NCBI GenBank assembly: GCA_029256185.1
Contig: JAQSYI010000006.1
Location: 1-64,000 of the forward strand
Length of the DNA stretch: 64,000 bases
Direction: 5' to 3'
Source: Paenibacillaceae bacterium
Lineage (GTDB): Bacteria; Bacillota; Bacilli; Paenibacillales; NBRC-103111
Below the pieces are notes generated by a model. It was not told the DNA's origin, did not search any database, and saw only the letters and a program-made list of their open reading frames with translations. Both the position numbers and the translations under genes were made by a program. Below are positions 54,698 to 63,421 of the stretch, one piece after another (within the stretch, counting starts at the first letter, position 1; each line of letters starts with the position of its first letter).

Positions 54698-56890
54698 ATG
54701 GGTCAGGATATTGCACATGGTCATCTTTATTTGCGGGAGACAGAGCGGTTGCTTGTGTTTGGAAGCGATAAGACGGAATTGAGATTCGCCGCAGACAGCG
54801 GAGAGCTGGATTCGGTTTACTGGAACGGGGTACGGATCGCAGACAGCGCCCTCCAAGAAGAACTGTTCATGGACATTGGCGGGGTAATGGAATCCAGCAT
54901 TGACACAGAGCACAAAAACGACAAGTACCCCTCTATCAGATGCGCGAATAGCCTCAGGCTGGGGATAAAAGGAATCATGTTGGGTTACAAGGCCAAAAAA
55001 CCAATGGATGGCCTTGAGCTTTCAATTGATGTGCAACAAGGGGATTTTGTGATACGCAAGATCTATCATCTTTCATCGGAGTCGGCAGTCTCCAGGCGGT
55101 TTGAAGTCACATACAACGGGGAAGCCGAAACAAGTCTTCAATATTTGTATGTAACCACACTGGGGATTGCCGCTCAAGAGAACGGCCTTGCCGTGGTGGA
55201 AGCTCCTCTGCACAGCTTTCCCGAAGGCCTGCGGCTGGCGGGAGCCGCCGATCATACGTTGGATTTCCAATGCTCCCCGTACATCTTCAGCAATAATGCC
55301 ATACTGCTGCATAATGAGGCGAATACATGGACGATGACCATTTGGTCCGGCAATCTTCGGCAACAGATGAATGAAATTCATTTTTCCCATTGGGCCAATC
55401 AGTGTGCGGTTGTACAGAAGTTTCACGTTAATGCCTTTATGAAGCGCGGGGACTGCATCTGTACGGGAGACAGCCGTTTCCAACTGGCAGAAGCTCCTTG
55501 GGAGGTGTGCTTGACTGAACTGACTCTCTGGCATGAGCGCAACGGTCAGCGCTGCAAACCAACCAATGCGGAGCTGCTGAAAAAAACGGTTATGCTGGAA
55601 ACACAGATTGGTCCTGTGGAATTCCCGCCTTCCGTCAAGCATGAGGCCTATTCCAACGTGGATCAATTGATTGAGAGCTTGCCGGAGATCCGGGCAACCG
55701 GCTTTAACACGCTATGTCTTATGCCTGGATTCCCTTATCCCGGCTATACTATCTTCGATTTGAAGCAGCCGGAGATTCAGCACAATACGGCCGGGCGTCT
55801 GAAGGAGCTGGTGGACAAGGCCCATGAGTTGGGCATGAAGGTGGTTCTGGACATTGTGATGCACGGATGCCAGGATAAGGAGATCGCCGATTGGAATACG
55901 GCAAGGTACAGCATCCGCAAGGCGTTCTTCAGTAACTGGCAGCAGCATGAGCCTGTCGTCTCCCCGCTTAGAGAGGAGCACCCGGAATGGTTTATCTACC
56001 AGGACAACGGTGAGATATTCAGAAAATATACCTGGCTGTTCGACCTTGCCCATCCCGGATTCCAGCAATATTTTGCCGAGGCCCTGCAGTTGTCCGTTGC
56101 CCGATACGGTGTGGACGGCTTCCGCTTCGATGCTCCTTATTGGGCGGAAGCTCCCAACAGAAGAGAGGGCCTTCCCTATCTGCCGTCCAAAGCGCTGACC
56201 TATGGAGTCTGGGAGCTGTTCTGCAAGGCGAGGAAAATGGTCGACCCGATGAAGCCGGACCTGATCTGGCTGAATGAATGGGAAGGCATGATGTGGCGGG
56301 ATGTAACGGATATCGCTTACTCCTATTCCTCTTATTACAAGTGGGAAAAGATGTTCTATGAAGAAATAAGCGGCGTGCATATGCAAAGGTTCTATGAGAT
56401 CCGCAAGAAGGCTATGCCTGAACATGCCTTGTTTGTGAATTTTTCCGATAATCATGATACCTGGTTTTTGGGGGAAAAAGGCCTGTTCAGCTATGATAAG
56501 TTTACTCCGGCTTACTCCAGAATTATGCTGGTGATGAATCTGTTCGCGGAGGGCGCCTTCATGTCCTATGCCGGGTTCGAGGAGAGGGAGAAGGAGTTCT
56601 TCCGCAAGGTTCTGCATATCCGCAACAGTCAGGAGATCTTCTCCAAAGGCCGATGCGATTACGGCAGGGTTACATGTGAGCATGAGCATGTATTCAGCAT
56701 TTGCTGGGAGTATGAGGAACAACTTTTCATCATCTGCTCTAACGTGTCGGCAGAATGCCTCACAGGCGGACTGCGGATAAAGCCGGCGCATGACCGTAAA
56801 TTTATTAATCACCTTCAGGATGAAGGAGAACGGGGCTTGAACCAGATTTCATTTGCTCCATTTGAAGTAAAGATATTGCAGGCCATCTGA
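54698..56890 (+). CDS. Cytoplasmic GH13 (alpha-amylase) family protein
   Basis: Start at ATG 54698 (MGQDIAHGHLYLRETERLLV) because GGAGGGG precedes it; an earlier ATG lacks a site. 730 residues without signal peptide. Residues 1-300 form an unusual beta-rich N-terminal region; the TIM barrel follows (about 310-650) with conserved region II GVDGFRFDAPYWAEA (nucleophile Asp), region III WLNEWEG (acid Glu) and region IV NFSDNHDTWF (His-Asp). So all three catalytic acids of GH13 are present. Region I is MHG rather than the usual D..NH. Substrate unknown; it may act on imported alpha-linked oligosaccharides. Confidence 0.85.
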   Translation: MGQDIAHGHLYLRETERLLVFGSDKTELRFAADSGELDSVYWNGVRIADSALQEELFMDIGGVMESSIDTEHKNDKYPSIRCANSLRLGIKGIMLGYKAKKPMDGLELSIDVQQGDFVIRKIYHLSSESAVSRRFEVTYNGEAETSLQYLYVTTLGIAAQENGLAVVEAPLHSFPEGLRLAGAADHTLDFQCSPYIFSNNAILLHNEANTWTMTIWSGNLRQQMNEIHFSHWANQCAVVQKFHVNAFMKRGDCICTGDSRFQLAEAPWEVCLTELTLWHERNGQRCKPTNAELLKKTVMLETQIGPVEFPPSVKHEAYSNVDQLIESLPEIRATGFNTLCLMPGFPYPGYTIFDLKQPEIQHNTAGRLKELVDKAHELGMKVVLDIVMHGCQDKEIADWNTARYSIRKAFFSNWQQHEPVVSPLREEHPEWFIYQDNGEIFRKYTWLFDLAHPGFQQYFAEALQLSVARYGVDGFRFDAPYWAEAPNRREGLPYLPSKALTYGVWELFCKARKMVDPMKPDLIWLNEWEGMMWRDVTDIAYSYSSYYKWEKMFYEEISGVHMQRFYEIRKKAMPEHALFVNFSDNHDTWFLGEKGLFSYDKFTPAYSRIMLVMNLFAEGAFMSYAGFEEREKEFFRKVLHIRNSQEIFSKGRCDYGRVTCEHEHVFSICWEYEEQLFIICSNVSAECLTGGLRIKPAHDRKFINHLQDEGERGLNQISFAPFEVKILQAI

Positions 56891-57052
56891 GGACAGTCTG
56901 TCTGGGAATAATGGTTTTTTTTGGTAAGGTTGCTCCGCCGGCTGCTTTTGGACTTTCTGCGTATGCGCGGGAAAAGATAAGGACCAACCGGAGCAATTAT
57001 GATAAGATGGAGGTGTTTGGAATAAAACAGATGCAGCCGAAAGGGGCAAGCC

Positions 57053-59266
57053 ATGAAGAGAACCTGGTATCACCGCATGCTCATGTCCTATTTGCCCATC
57101 TATTTTTTCATCATCTCCGTCATCATTTTGGTCACCTTCCTGATGATCTCCAAGCTGGCGCGGCAGGAGGCCATCGATGCCAACCAGATTTATGTGGAGC
57201 AGCAGATGCAAGCGCTGGACAAGTCCTTCCGGGAAATTGACGACATGCTGGTCAAGGAGCTGCAATACGATGCAGCCATCACCGGTTTCTACCGGGGGGA
57301 ACAGGATGCTTCGTATATCTCCGGCCATGAAACATCGAAGAAGCTGACCCAACTGACGGCCACAAGCCCGCTGATCGACTCCATCTACCTGTACCGGTTC
57401 GCCGACGAGATGGTCATGAGCCCCAATATGATGATTGCCGCGGAGAATTTTGGGGACAATGCGTTCGCCCGGGGCTTTCGTGAGAAGGCTAAGCTGTATA
57501 CCCTTTCGGATCAACGGTTATATTCCGAGTTCATCGACCAGGATTATCCCGTGTCCGTGTTTTCCATTGTCCGCAACTACCCTCTATTAGGCAAGCATCA
57601 AGGGATTATTGTGGTCAATATCAGCGTCCCCAAGCTGAAGAGCTGGCTGGAGGACATTTCGCGCTCGGAGCGGAGCTTCCTCTATATCGTCAATGCCAAG
57701 GGAGAAACCATTCATTCGGGCGGCACCCCCGGTCAAGGGAGTGTTTTGTCCCGGGTCAAATCGTCTTATACCGGCTGGGAATTCGTCAGCGGCATCAGGG
57801 ACGGGCATTTGTTCCGGTTTGCTTCCCTGCTCACTTATGTTTGGATTTTCAGCGGACTTATGGTTATCGGCTTCCTGTGGATCATGCTCATCACCAAGCG
57901 CAACTACAAGCCCATCGAGACGATTATCAACCGTCTTCAGCATAATTCCGCCCCCAGAGGCGGCAAAACCTCCCCGGCCAAAGATGAGTTCAAATTCATC
58001 GATCAGGCGGTGGAATCCTTAATTGAGAAGTCTCAGACCTATCAGAAGCTTCATGAGGAGGATATGGCGATCCGCCGTAAGCAACTCCTCCATGATTTGA
58101 CGGAGGGAATCCTCGATGTTACTCAGGATTCCTGGAGGACGGAAGCCCAAGCCTACAAGCTGCCGCAGCAGTTTGCCATGCTTACCCTGGCGATATATGA
58201 GATCGACCAGTTTGCCGCCTGGGTGAATAAATATAACAGCCGGGACCAATATTTGTTCAAATTCGTGTTGTTCAGTGTAGTGAAGGAGGTAGCAGAGATC
58301 AACGGCACCGAGGTATGGTCGGAATGGACCTCCAATCACCGTCTGACCGTGGTTTCCTTCTACCCCGACAATGAAGCAGCCGAAGATCGGATGCTGAGCA
58401 TGGCGGAGCAGGTGCGCACCTGGGTGGAGGGCAACCTGGATTTCACCATTACGGCAGGCTTAAGCAACGCCTACGGCAATCTTGCCGAGACCAGCCAGCA
58501 ATTCGGGCGTGCTGAGGATGCCTTGTCCTACAAGCATACCATCGGCATGAACCGGGTGATTGCTTCCTATCCTCCCCGATTCAGAGAGCCTTACAAGCAT
58601 CTGCAGAACATCCGGCATTTTGCCCAGTCTTACCGGCTGTTTGAAGCAAATTGGAGGGAGATGTACGGGGGGCTGTTCACCGAGATCCGCCGGGATGTTC
58701 TGAGCAGAGAGGAGCTCAATAATCTCCTTAGCTATCTGGCATTCTATCTGAACAAGGAGATTACCGCTTTATCGCCGAAGACGGTGGATTTTTGGGTGGC
58801 CGAGGCTTTCCCCGAGCTGTCGGAGGCCATCGAGGAGTATGATCTGCTGGACGAGCCGCAAGACCGCATTCTTGCCATTCTGGAGAATCTGGAGGAGCGG
58901 ATCGCTCTCGCCCGGGAGAATCGCGGCAATCTGGAGCTGGCCAAGAAAATCAGGCGATACATGGAGGCCAACCTGGGCAATCCCGATCTATCCCTGACTC
59001 TGTTATGCGATGAATTCGGCTTGCATGGCAAATACTTAAGCCGGATCTTCCGGGAAGAGTTCGGAGAGAAGCTGGTGGAATACATGGTCAACATGCGGAT
59101 TGACAAAAGCAAGGAGCTGCTGGCCACAACCTCCATGTCCGTTGCCGATGTGGCTCTCTCCGTGGGTTATATTCATGATGTGTCTTTTATACGCGCCTTC
59201 AAGAAAGTCGTGGGGCAAACGCCCGGTGAATACCGCAAGAGTGTCATTGCACAGGGGGAAGCCTAG
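57053..59266 (+). CDS. Membrane-spanning AraC-type sensor/regulator (YesS-like), locus III
   Basis: 737 residues; ATG behind AAAGGGG. Membrane helix 1 at about 10-34, extracytoplasmic sensor about 35-255, membrane helix 2 (VWIFSGLMVIGFLWIMLI, about 262-282), cytoplasmic linker, and an AraC double helix-turn-helix at about 635-735 (LTLLCDEFGLHGKYLSRIFR, SVADVALSVGYIHDVSFIRA). It precedes importer III, its likely target, and a strong terminator separates them, so it is transcribed on its own. Confidence 0.88.
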   Translation: MKRTWYHRMLMSYLPIYFFIISVIILVTFLMISKLARQEAIDANQIYVEQQMQALDKSFREIDDMLVKELQYDAAITGFYRGEQDASYISGHETSKKLTQLTATSPLIDSIYLYRFADEMVMSPNMMIAAENFGDNAFARGFREKAKLYTLSDQRLYSEFIDQDYPVSVFSIVRNYPLLGKHQGIIVVNISVPKLKSWLEDISRSERSFLYIVNAKGETIHSGGTPGQGSVLSRVKSSYTGWEFVSGIRDGHLFRFASLLTYVWIFSGLMVIGFLWIMLITKRNYKPIETIINRLQHNSAPRGGKTSPAKDEFKFIDQAVESLIEKSQTYQKLHEEDMAIRRKQLLHDLTEGILDVTQDSWRTEAQAYKLPQQFAMLTLAIYEIDQFAAWVNKYNSRDQYLFKFVLFSVVKEVAEINGTEVWSEWTSNHRLTVVSFYPDNEAAEDRMLSMAEQVRTWVEGNLDFTITAGLSNAYGNLAETSQQFGRAEDALSYKHTIGMNRVIASYPPRFREPYKHLQNIRHFAQSYRLFEANWREMYGGLFTEIRRDVLSREELNNLLSYLAFYLNKEITALSPKTVDFWVAEAFPELSEAIEEYDLLDEPQDRILAILENLEERIALARENRGNLELAKKIRRYMEANLGNPDLSLTLLCDEFGLHGKYLSRIFREEFGEKLVEYMVNMRIDKSKELLATTSMSVADVALSVGYIHDVSFIRAFKKVVGQTPGEYRKSVIAQGEA

Positions 59267-59352
59267 GGTGTCTCCCGGCGATGAGCAGCTATCTCCCGAT
59301 GACACACTCCTATTTCGAAAATGACACAGCAGCAGCCGGAGCATACAGCCTG

Positions 59353-59396
59353 AAACCCTCCAATTCCTTATGCCATAAGGGATTGGAGGGTTTTTT
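59353..59396 (+). terminator. Strong rho-independent terminator after AraC sensor III
   Basis: AAACCCTCCAAT..CTTATG pairs with CATAAGGGATTGGAGGGTTT, followed by a T run. One of the clearest terminators in the window. Confidence 0.85.
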
Positions 59397-59556
59397 GTCC
59401 CGGGAAAAGCAGCAAATGCATGCCCAGTTTCCCTTTTGCTAACTGCAGATTTTTTTGTAAGTTGCCAGGTGTGCTGCCTTAGCATTACAGTTAGTCTCGG
59501 ATAGGGCGGCAGCATCCAAGAGACAACAAAATCAAATACAGGTGGTGAGAGACGAA

Positions 59557-60504
59557 GTGAAGACAACAAGCCTGCAGATGGCGGCGGTTCAGATGAATGC
59601 CCGGTCAAGCCTGGGCAAGCGCCTGCGCAAGAATAAAACGTTAATTCTGATGTTTTTGCCTGTAGCCGTTTTTTTTATTGTATTCCGGTACTTGCCCATT
59701 CTGGGCAATGTGATCGCATTCAAGCAGTACAATCTGATGCATGGCATTCTGGGCAGCCCATGGGTGGGGGTGGATAACTTCCGCATGCTGTTCAGCAACC
59801 CCCAGACCATAAATATTATCCGCAACACCCTGATTCTCAGCGTGATGGGGACGGTAATCGGATTTCCTTTTCCCATTATTGTGGCGGTTATGCTCAATGA
59901 GGTCAGGAGAATGTGGTTCAAGAAATCTGTCCAAACCCTGCTGTATCTGCCCCATTTCTTCTCATGGGTCATTATCGGCGGGGTGGTGGTCACCCTGTTC
60001 GGCTCCCAGGCGGGCATTATCAATACGCTTCTCCTGCGCATGACAGGCCATGAGTACAAAATTCTGTATGAGATCGGCTCCTGGCTGACTATTTTCTTCG
60101 GCTCCTCCGTCTGGAAGGAGGCGGGCTTCGGGGCGATTATCTATCTGGCAGCCATCAGCTCCATCGATCCCAATCTGTATGAAGCGGCCAGCATTGACGG
60201 TGCGGGGAAGCTGCGGCAGATCCGGAGCATCACCTTGCCCGGCATAATGCCCACGGCGGTGATCATGCTGATCCTGGCCATGGGCCGGGTGATGGATGTG
60301 GGCTTCGAGCAAATCTATAATCTGCAAAATGCCGCCGTATCCGATATCTCCAGCGTAATCAGCACCTATCTGTATGCGGTGGGGATTCAGGGAGGCATGT
60401 ACAGCTTGACCACGGCCATGGGCCTGTTCGAATCGCTGGTCGCCATTATATTCGTCATTGCCTCCAACGCCATTGCCCGGCGGCTGGGCCATTCCCTATG
60501 GTAA
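59557..60504 (+). CDS. ABC sugar importer permease (LplB type), locus III
   Basis: Start at GTG 59557 (MKTTSLQMAAVQMNARSSLG), 7 nt after GGTGGTGAG; the GTG at 59542 lies within that SD. 315 residues, six membrane helices, EAA loop EAASIDGAGKLRQIRSITLP at about residue 213. Homologous to the permeases of loci I and II. The next permease gene follows after 31 nt. Confidence 0.92.
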   Translation: MKTTSLQMAAVQMNARSSLGKRLRKNKTLILMFLPVAVFFIVFRYLPILGNVIAFKQYNLMHGILGSPWVGVDNFRMLFSNPQTINIIRNTLILSVMGTVIGFPFPIIVAVMLNEVRRMWFKKSVQTLLYLPHFFSWVIIGGVVVTLFGSQAGIINTLLLRMTGHEYKILYEIGSWLTIFFGSSVWKEAGFGAIIYLAAISSIDPNLYEAASIDGAGKLRQIRSITLPGIMPTAVIMLILAMGRVMDVGFEQIYNLQNAAVSDISSVISTYLYAVGIQGGMYSLTTAMGLFESLVAIIFVIASNAIARRLGHSLW

Positions 60505-60535
60505 CGGCGAAACTGTTCATGGAGGTGAAAGCATT

Positions 60536-61414
60536 GTGAGAGAAACAAAAGGCGAGAAATGGTTCTATTTCATTAACAACACCCTGCTGGCGCTTGCGGC
60601 ATTAAGCTGCCTGTTGCCGCTGCTTAATATCCTGTCTGTCTCGTTGAGCGACTATTCTGCGGTTGCCTCGGGGAATGTGGGAATTTGGCCTGTGGGATTG
60701 AATCTGGAATCCTATACCACTCTGATTGACGGTACACCCATCCTGCGCAGCTTCAAAAACAGTGTCCTGATTACGGTGGTCGGAATTGTCCTGAGCATGG
60801 CCTTCACCATTCTGGCGGCCTATCCCTTGTCGAAGAAACAGTTTATCGCCCGCCGCTTCCTGACCCTTGCGATTGTCTTCACCATGCTGTTCGGCGTGCA
60901 GATGATCCCTGCCTTTCTGGTCAACCGTTCTGTCCATATTCTCGATACCTACTGGGCGATCTGGCTGCCCGGACTGGTGAGTGCGTACAACATGATGGTG
61001 CTGAAATCCTTCTTCGAGAACATTCCCGAAGAGATGGAGGAGGCGGCCTGGATGGACGGCTGCGGTGATTTGCGGCTGCTGCTGCAGATTGTGCTTCCCT
61101 TATCCATGCCGGTGCTGGCGACGCTTACCTTGTTCTATGGGGTAGGCTACTGGAACACCTTTCAGGCCATTCTGATCAATATCAATAGTACGCAAAAATA
61201 TAATCTGGCCGTATTAGTGCAGAGCATGGTGGCCAATCAGTCGCTGATGCAGTCTCTGAACAACGCGTCTCCGGAGGATTTGAACCAATTGATGACACCC
61301 CAGGGCCTGCGCTCCGCCGGTGTGGTGGTGATGCTGGTGCCGCTGTTGGTGGTGTATCCCTTCCTGCAGAAGTATTTTGTCAAGGGCGTCATGATTGGCG
61401 CAGTCAAGGGGTAA
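60536..61414 (+). CDS. ABC sugar importer permease (LplC type), locus III
   Basis: Start at GTG 60536 (MRETKGEKWFYFINNTLLAL), behind GGAGGTGAAA; the frame extends upstream into the previous gene without a site. 292 residues, six membrane helices, EAA loop EAAWMDGCGDLRLLLQIVLP at about residue 168, and the family end FLQKYFVKGVMIGAVKG. Confidence 0.92.
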   Translation: MRETKGEKWFYFINNTLLALAALSCLLPLLNILSVSLSDYSAVASGNVGIWPVGLNLESYTTLIDGTPILRSFKNSVLITVVGIVLSMAFTILAAYPLSKKQFIARRFLTLAIVFTMLFGVQMIPAFLVNRSVHILDTYWAIWLPGLVSAYNMMVLKSFFENIPEEMEEAAWMDGCGDLRLLLQIVLPLSMPVLATLTLFYGVGYWNTFQAILININSTQKYNLAVLVQSMVANQSLMQSLNNASPEDLNQLMTPQGLRSAGVVVMLVPLLVVYPFLQKYFVKGVMIGAVKG

Positions 61415-61417
61415 GAG

Positions 61418-61469
61418 CCCCACAAAGTGAAGCGAAGGCTTCGATGCGGATACCGGGTACTTTGCGGGG
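61418..61469 (+). other. Stem-loop between permease and binding-protein genes, locus III
   Basis: CCCCACAAAGT pairs with ACTTTGCGGGG (one mismatch); an inner hairpin GAAGC-GAAG-GCTTC lies in the loop. Placed like the hairpins of loci I and II. Confidence 0.6.
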
Positions 61470-61576
61470 ACCAAACTGTTCTTCGCTTGAAAGGGGGGAT
61501 GCCTGGGACTGGTATCATGGTAGAATGAGAGCATGTCTTGTTGCAAAGCAATCATTATATTTGGAGGGGTTCGCAC

Positions 61577-63244
61577 ATGAAGAAACGAAACAAAGCGCTA
61601 AGCGGTATTCTGCTGAGCACAGCCGCAATTGCCCTGCTGGCCTCCGGCTGCGCCAAAGACGAAGAACAAGGATCATCCGGCGCTGCCCAGTCTTCTCCTA
61701 CCGCTGCGGCAGCGGCTAAACGGGGGAATATCACCGTCAGCATCTATGACCGCAACAATATTCCGCCGGAGGAGGGAACCTGGGAGAAGAACCGCTGGGT
61801 CGAATGGGTGAATACCAACAGTCCTGCCAATGTGAAGTATGTTCCCATTCCCCGCTCCGATCCTCTTCCCAAATTTAACGCGCTGTTTGCTACTGCAAGC
61901 GCTCCCGATCTGATTCTGGAGTACGATACGCGCTTCCGCAACGGCTGGTACAGCCAAGGCTTGCTAATGCCCATAGGCGAGGTTGTGGAGAAGTACAGCA
62001 CGACCTACAAGGACCTGATGATCAAGTTTCCGCAGTTAAAGAAGCTGGGGACCAAGAGCGACGGCAAGCTGTATGAGATTGGCCGGGTTTCGCCTCTTGC
62101 CGCCAACCACCGGATTTATATCCGGAAGGACTGGCTTGACAAGCTGAACCTGAAGATGCCGGAGACCACGGACGATCTGCTGGCGGTAGCCACGGCGTTT
62201 GCCAACCAGGACCCGGACGGCAACGGGAAGAAGGATACCTTCGGCATCAACATGGGCTTTGGCTTCTTCAACCATATGTTCGGCCACGGGGAAGTGGACT
62301 GGAGCATCAAGGACGGCAAGTTCGTTCATGAATGGGAGGGGCTGCAAGCCTCCATCGATTTTCAGAAGAAGCTGTTCGATGCAGGCATCGTGGATAAGGA
62401 CTTCCTGACCGACAAGAACGGGGAGAAGGCCAAGCAGGATTTTCTGTCGGGCAAGCTGGGCATTTATCTGTATCAGGCGATTAACGAGAAGGACTACGAC
62501 ACCTTCAAGAAGAACGCTCCTACGGGTGTTCTGGATATTATGCCTATGCCCAAATCCCCTCTGGGCCACTTCAGTCCCATCATCGGCAGTCCGATTCAGA
62601 TGGTAGGCGCCATTAATGCCGCTGCCAAGGACCCCGAGGCGGTCATGAAGTATATTGATTTCATGATCGATCCGGCCAATGCCAAGACAGTGAAATACGG
62701 CATCGAGGGCACTCACTGGCAAGTGGATGCGGCAACCGGACTGCCTAAGGCTATTGACGCGGAAAAGAACAAGAAGGAGCTTTACAATGACGATCTGGGA
62801 ATGATGGCCTCCTCGCTGCTGTTCGGCAAATGGGCGTTTACCTCGGGGCTGCCTGAATCCAACGATTCACAAAAAGCCTTGAAGCAGCTGGCTCTGAAGG
62901 CGGATGAGTATTATGTCACTAAGGAGCGCCCTATCCCCACGCTGAAGCCGGAATATCTGCCTGCGCTTCCCGAAGACCTTAGCCTGATCATCAAGAATGT
63001 GGAGACCCAAATCTCACCCAACAGCGGCAAAGGCGACGTCTGGCTGAAGGCGATTGTCAGCGGAGCAAGCTATACGGCAGAGCAGGCGGTCAAGGACGGC
63101 AGGGTCATCTGGGAAAAAGCCGGCGGCACGAAGATCGACGAATTCTATGCCAAGTGGTACGACGAGAATAAAGATACCGCCTTTATGCTTAAGGATCTTT
63201 ATGAGTTCGGCGAACAAGCCAAGAAGCTGTATGAGGGCAAGTAA
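61577..63244 (+). CDS. Sugar-binding lipoprotein of ABC importer, locus III
   Basis: Start at ATG 61577 (MKKRNKALSGILLSTAAIAL) behind GGAGGGG; earlier frame extension lacks a site. 555 residues. Lipobox LASGC with the lipidated cysteine at residue 25, an Asp/Glu/Ser/Ala linker, then a family 1 solute-binding fold (RKDWLDKLNLKMPETTDDLL near 180; DPDGNGKKDTFGINMGFGFF near 210, a calcium-loop-like segment often found in LplA-like proteins). It completes the third import set; its ATPase is not in the window. Confidence 0.9.
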   Translation: MKKRNKALSGILLSTAAIALLASGCAKDEEQGSSGAAQSSPTAAAAAKRGNITVSIYDRNNIPPEEGTWEKNRWVEWVNTNSPANVKYVPIPRSDPLPKFNALFATASAPDLILEYDTRFRNGWYSQGLLMPIGEVVEKYSTTYKDLMIKFPQLKKLGTKSDGKLYEIGRVSPLAANHRIYIRKDWLDKLNLKMPETTDDLLAVATAFANQDPDGNGKKDTFGINMGFGFFNHMFGHGEVDWSIKDGKFVHEWEGLQASIDFQKKLFDAGIVDKDFLTDKNGEKAKQDFLSGKLGIYLYQAINEKDYDTFKKNAPTGVLDIMPMPKSPLGHFSPIIGSPIQMVGAINAAAKDPEAVMKYIDFMIDPANAKTVKYGIEGTHWQVDAATGLPKAIDAEKNKKELYNDDLGMMASSLLFGKWAFTSGLPESNDSQKALKQLALKADEYYVTKERPIPTLKPEYLPALPEDLSLIIKNVETQISPNSGKGDVWLKAIVSGASYTAEQAVKDGRVIWEKAGGTKIDEFYAKWYDENKDTAFMLKDLYEFGEQAKKLYEGK

Positions 63245-63251
63245 CAGCAAG

Positions 63252-63304
63252 TAAGCGGCGGCAGATAAATTGTGGTGCACTATCCCTTTATGATCTGCCG
63301 CTTA
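63252..63304 (+). terminator. Terminator-like hairpin after importer III
   Basis: TAAGCGGCGGCAGAT pairs with ATCTGCCGCTTA with a small bulge. The T-tract is weak (tcttaaaat). Confidence 0.6.
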
Positions 63305-63354
63305 TCTTAAAATCTCAGCAAAGTATAAACGTGGAAGCGGCTCGACTTCTTGAC

Positions 63355-63390
63355 AAACGCACGACGTCAAAAGGACGTCGATAGGCGTTT
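63355..63390 (+). other. Nested hairpin in the leader of the SLH gene
   Basis: Outer stem AAACGC/GCGTTT, inner stem CGACGTC-aaaag-GACGTCG, about 30 bp before the start codon of the SLH gene. It may act as a 5' leader structure; no known riboswitch motif is evident. Confidence 0.5.
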
Positions 63391-63421
63391 ATCCTCGTGA
63401 AGCGGAAGGAGATGTTTATTG

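Noticed and set aside
63301..63421. Cyclic-di-GMP or other known riboswitch before the SLH gene
   Set aside because: The conserved core sequences of GEMM and other riboswitches I know are absent; only a simple nested hairpin is seen.
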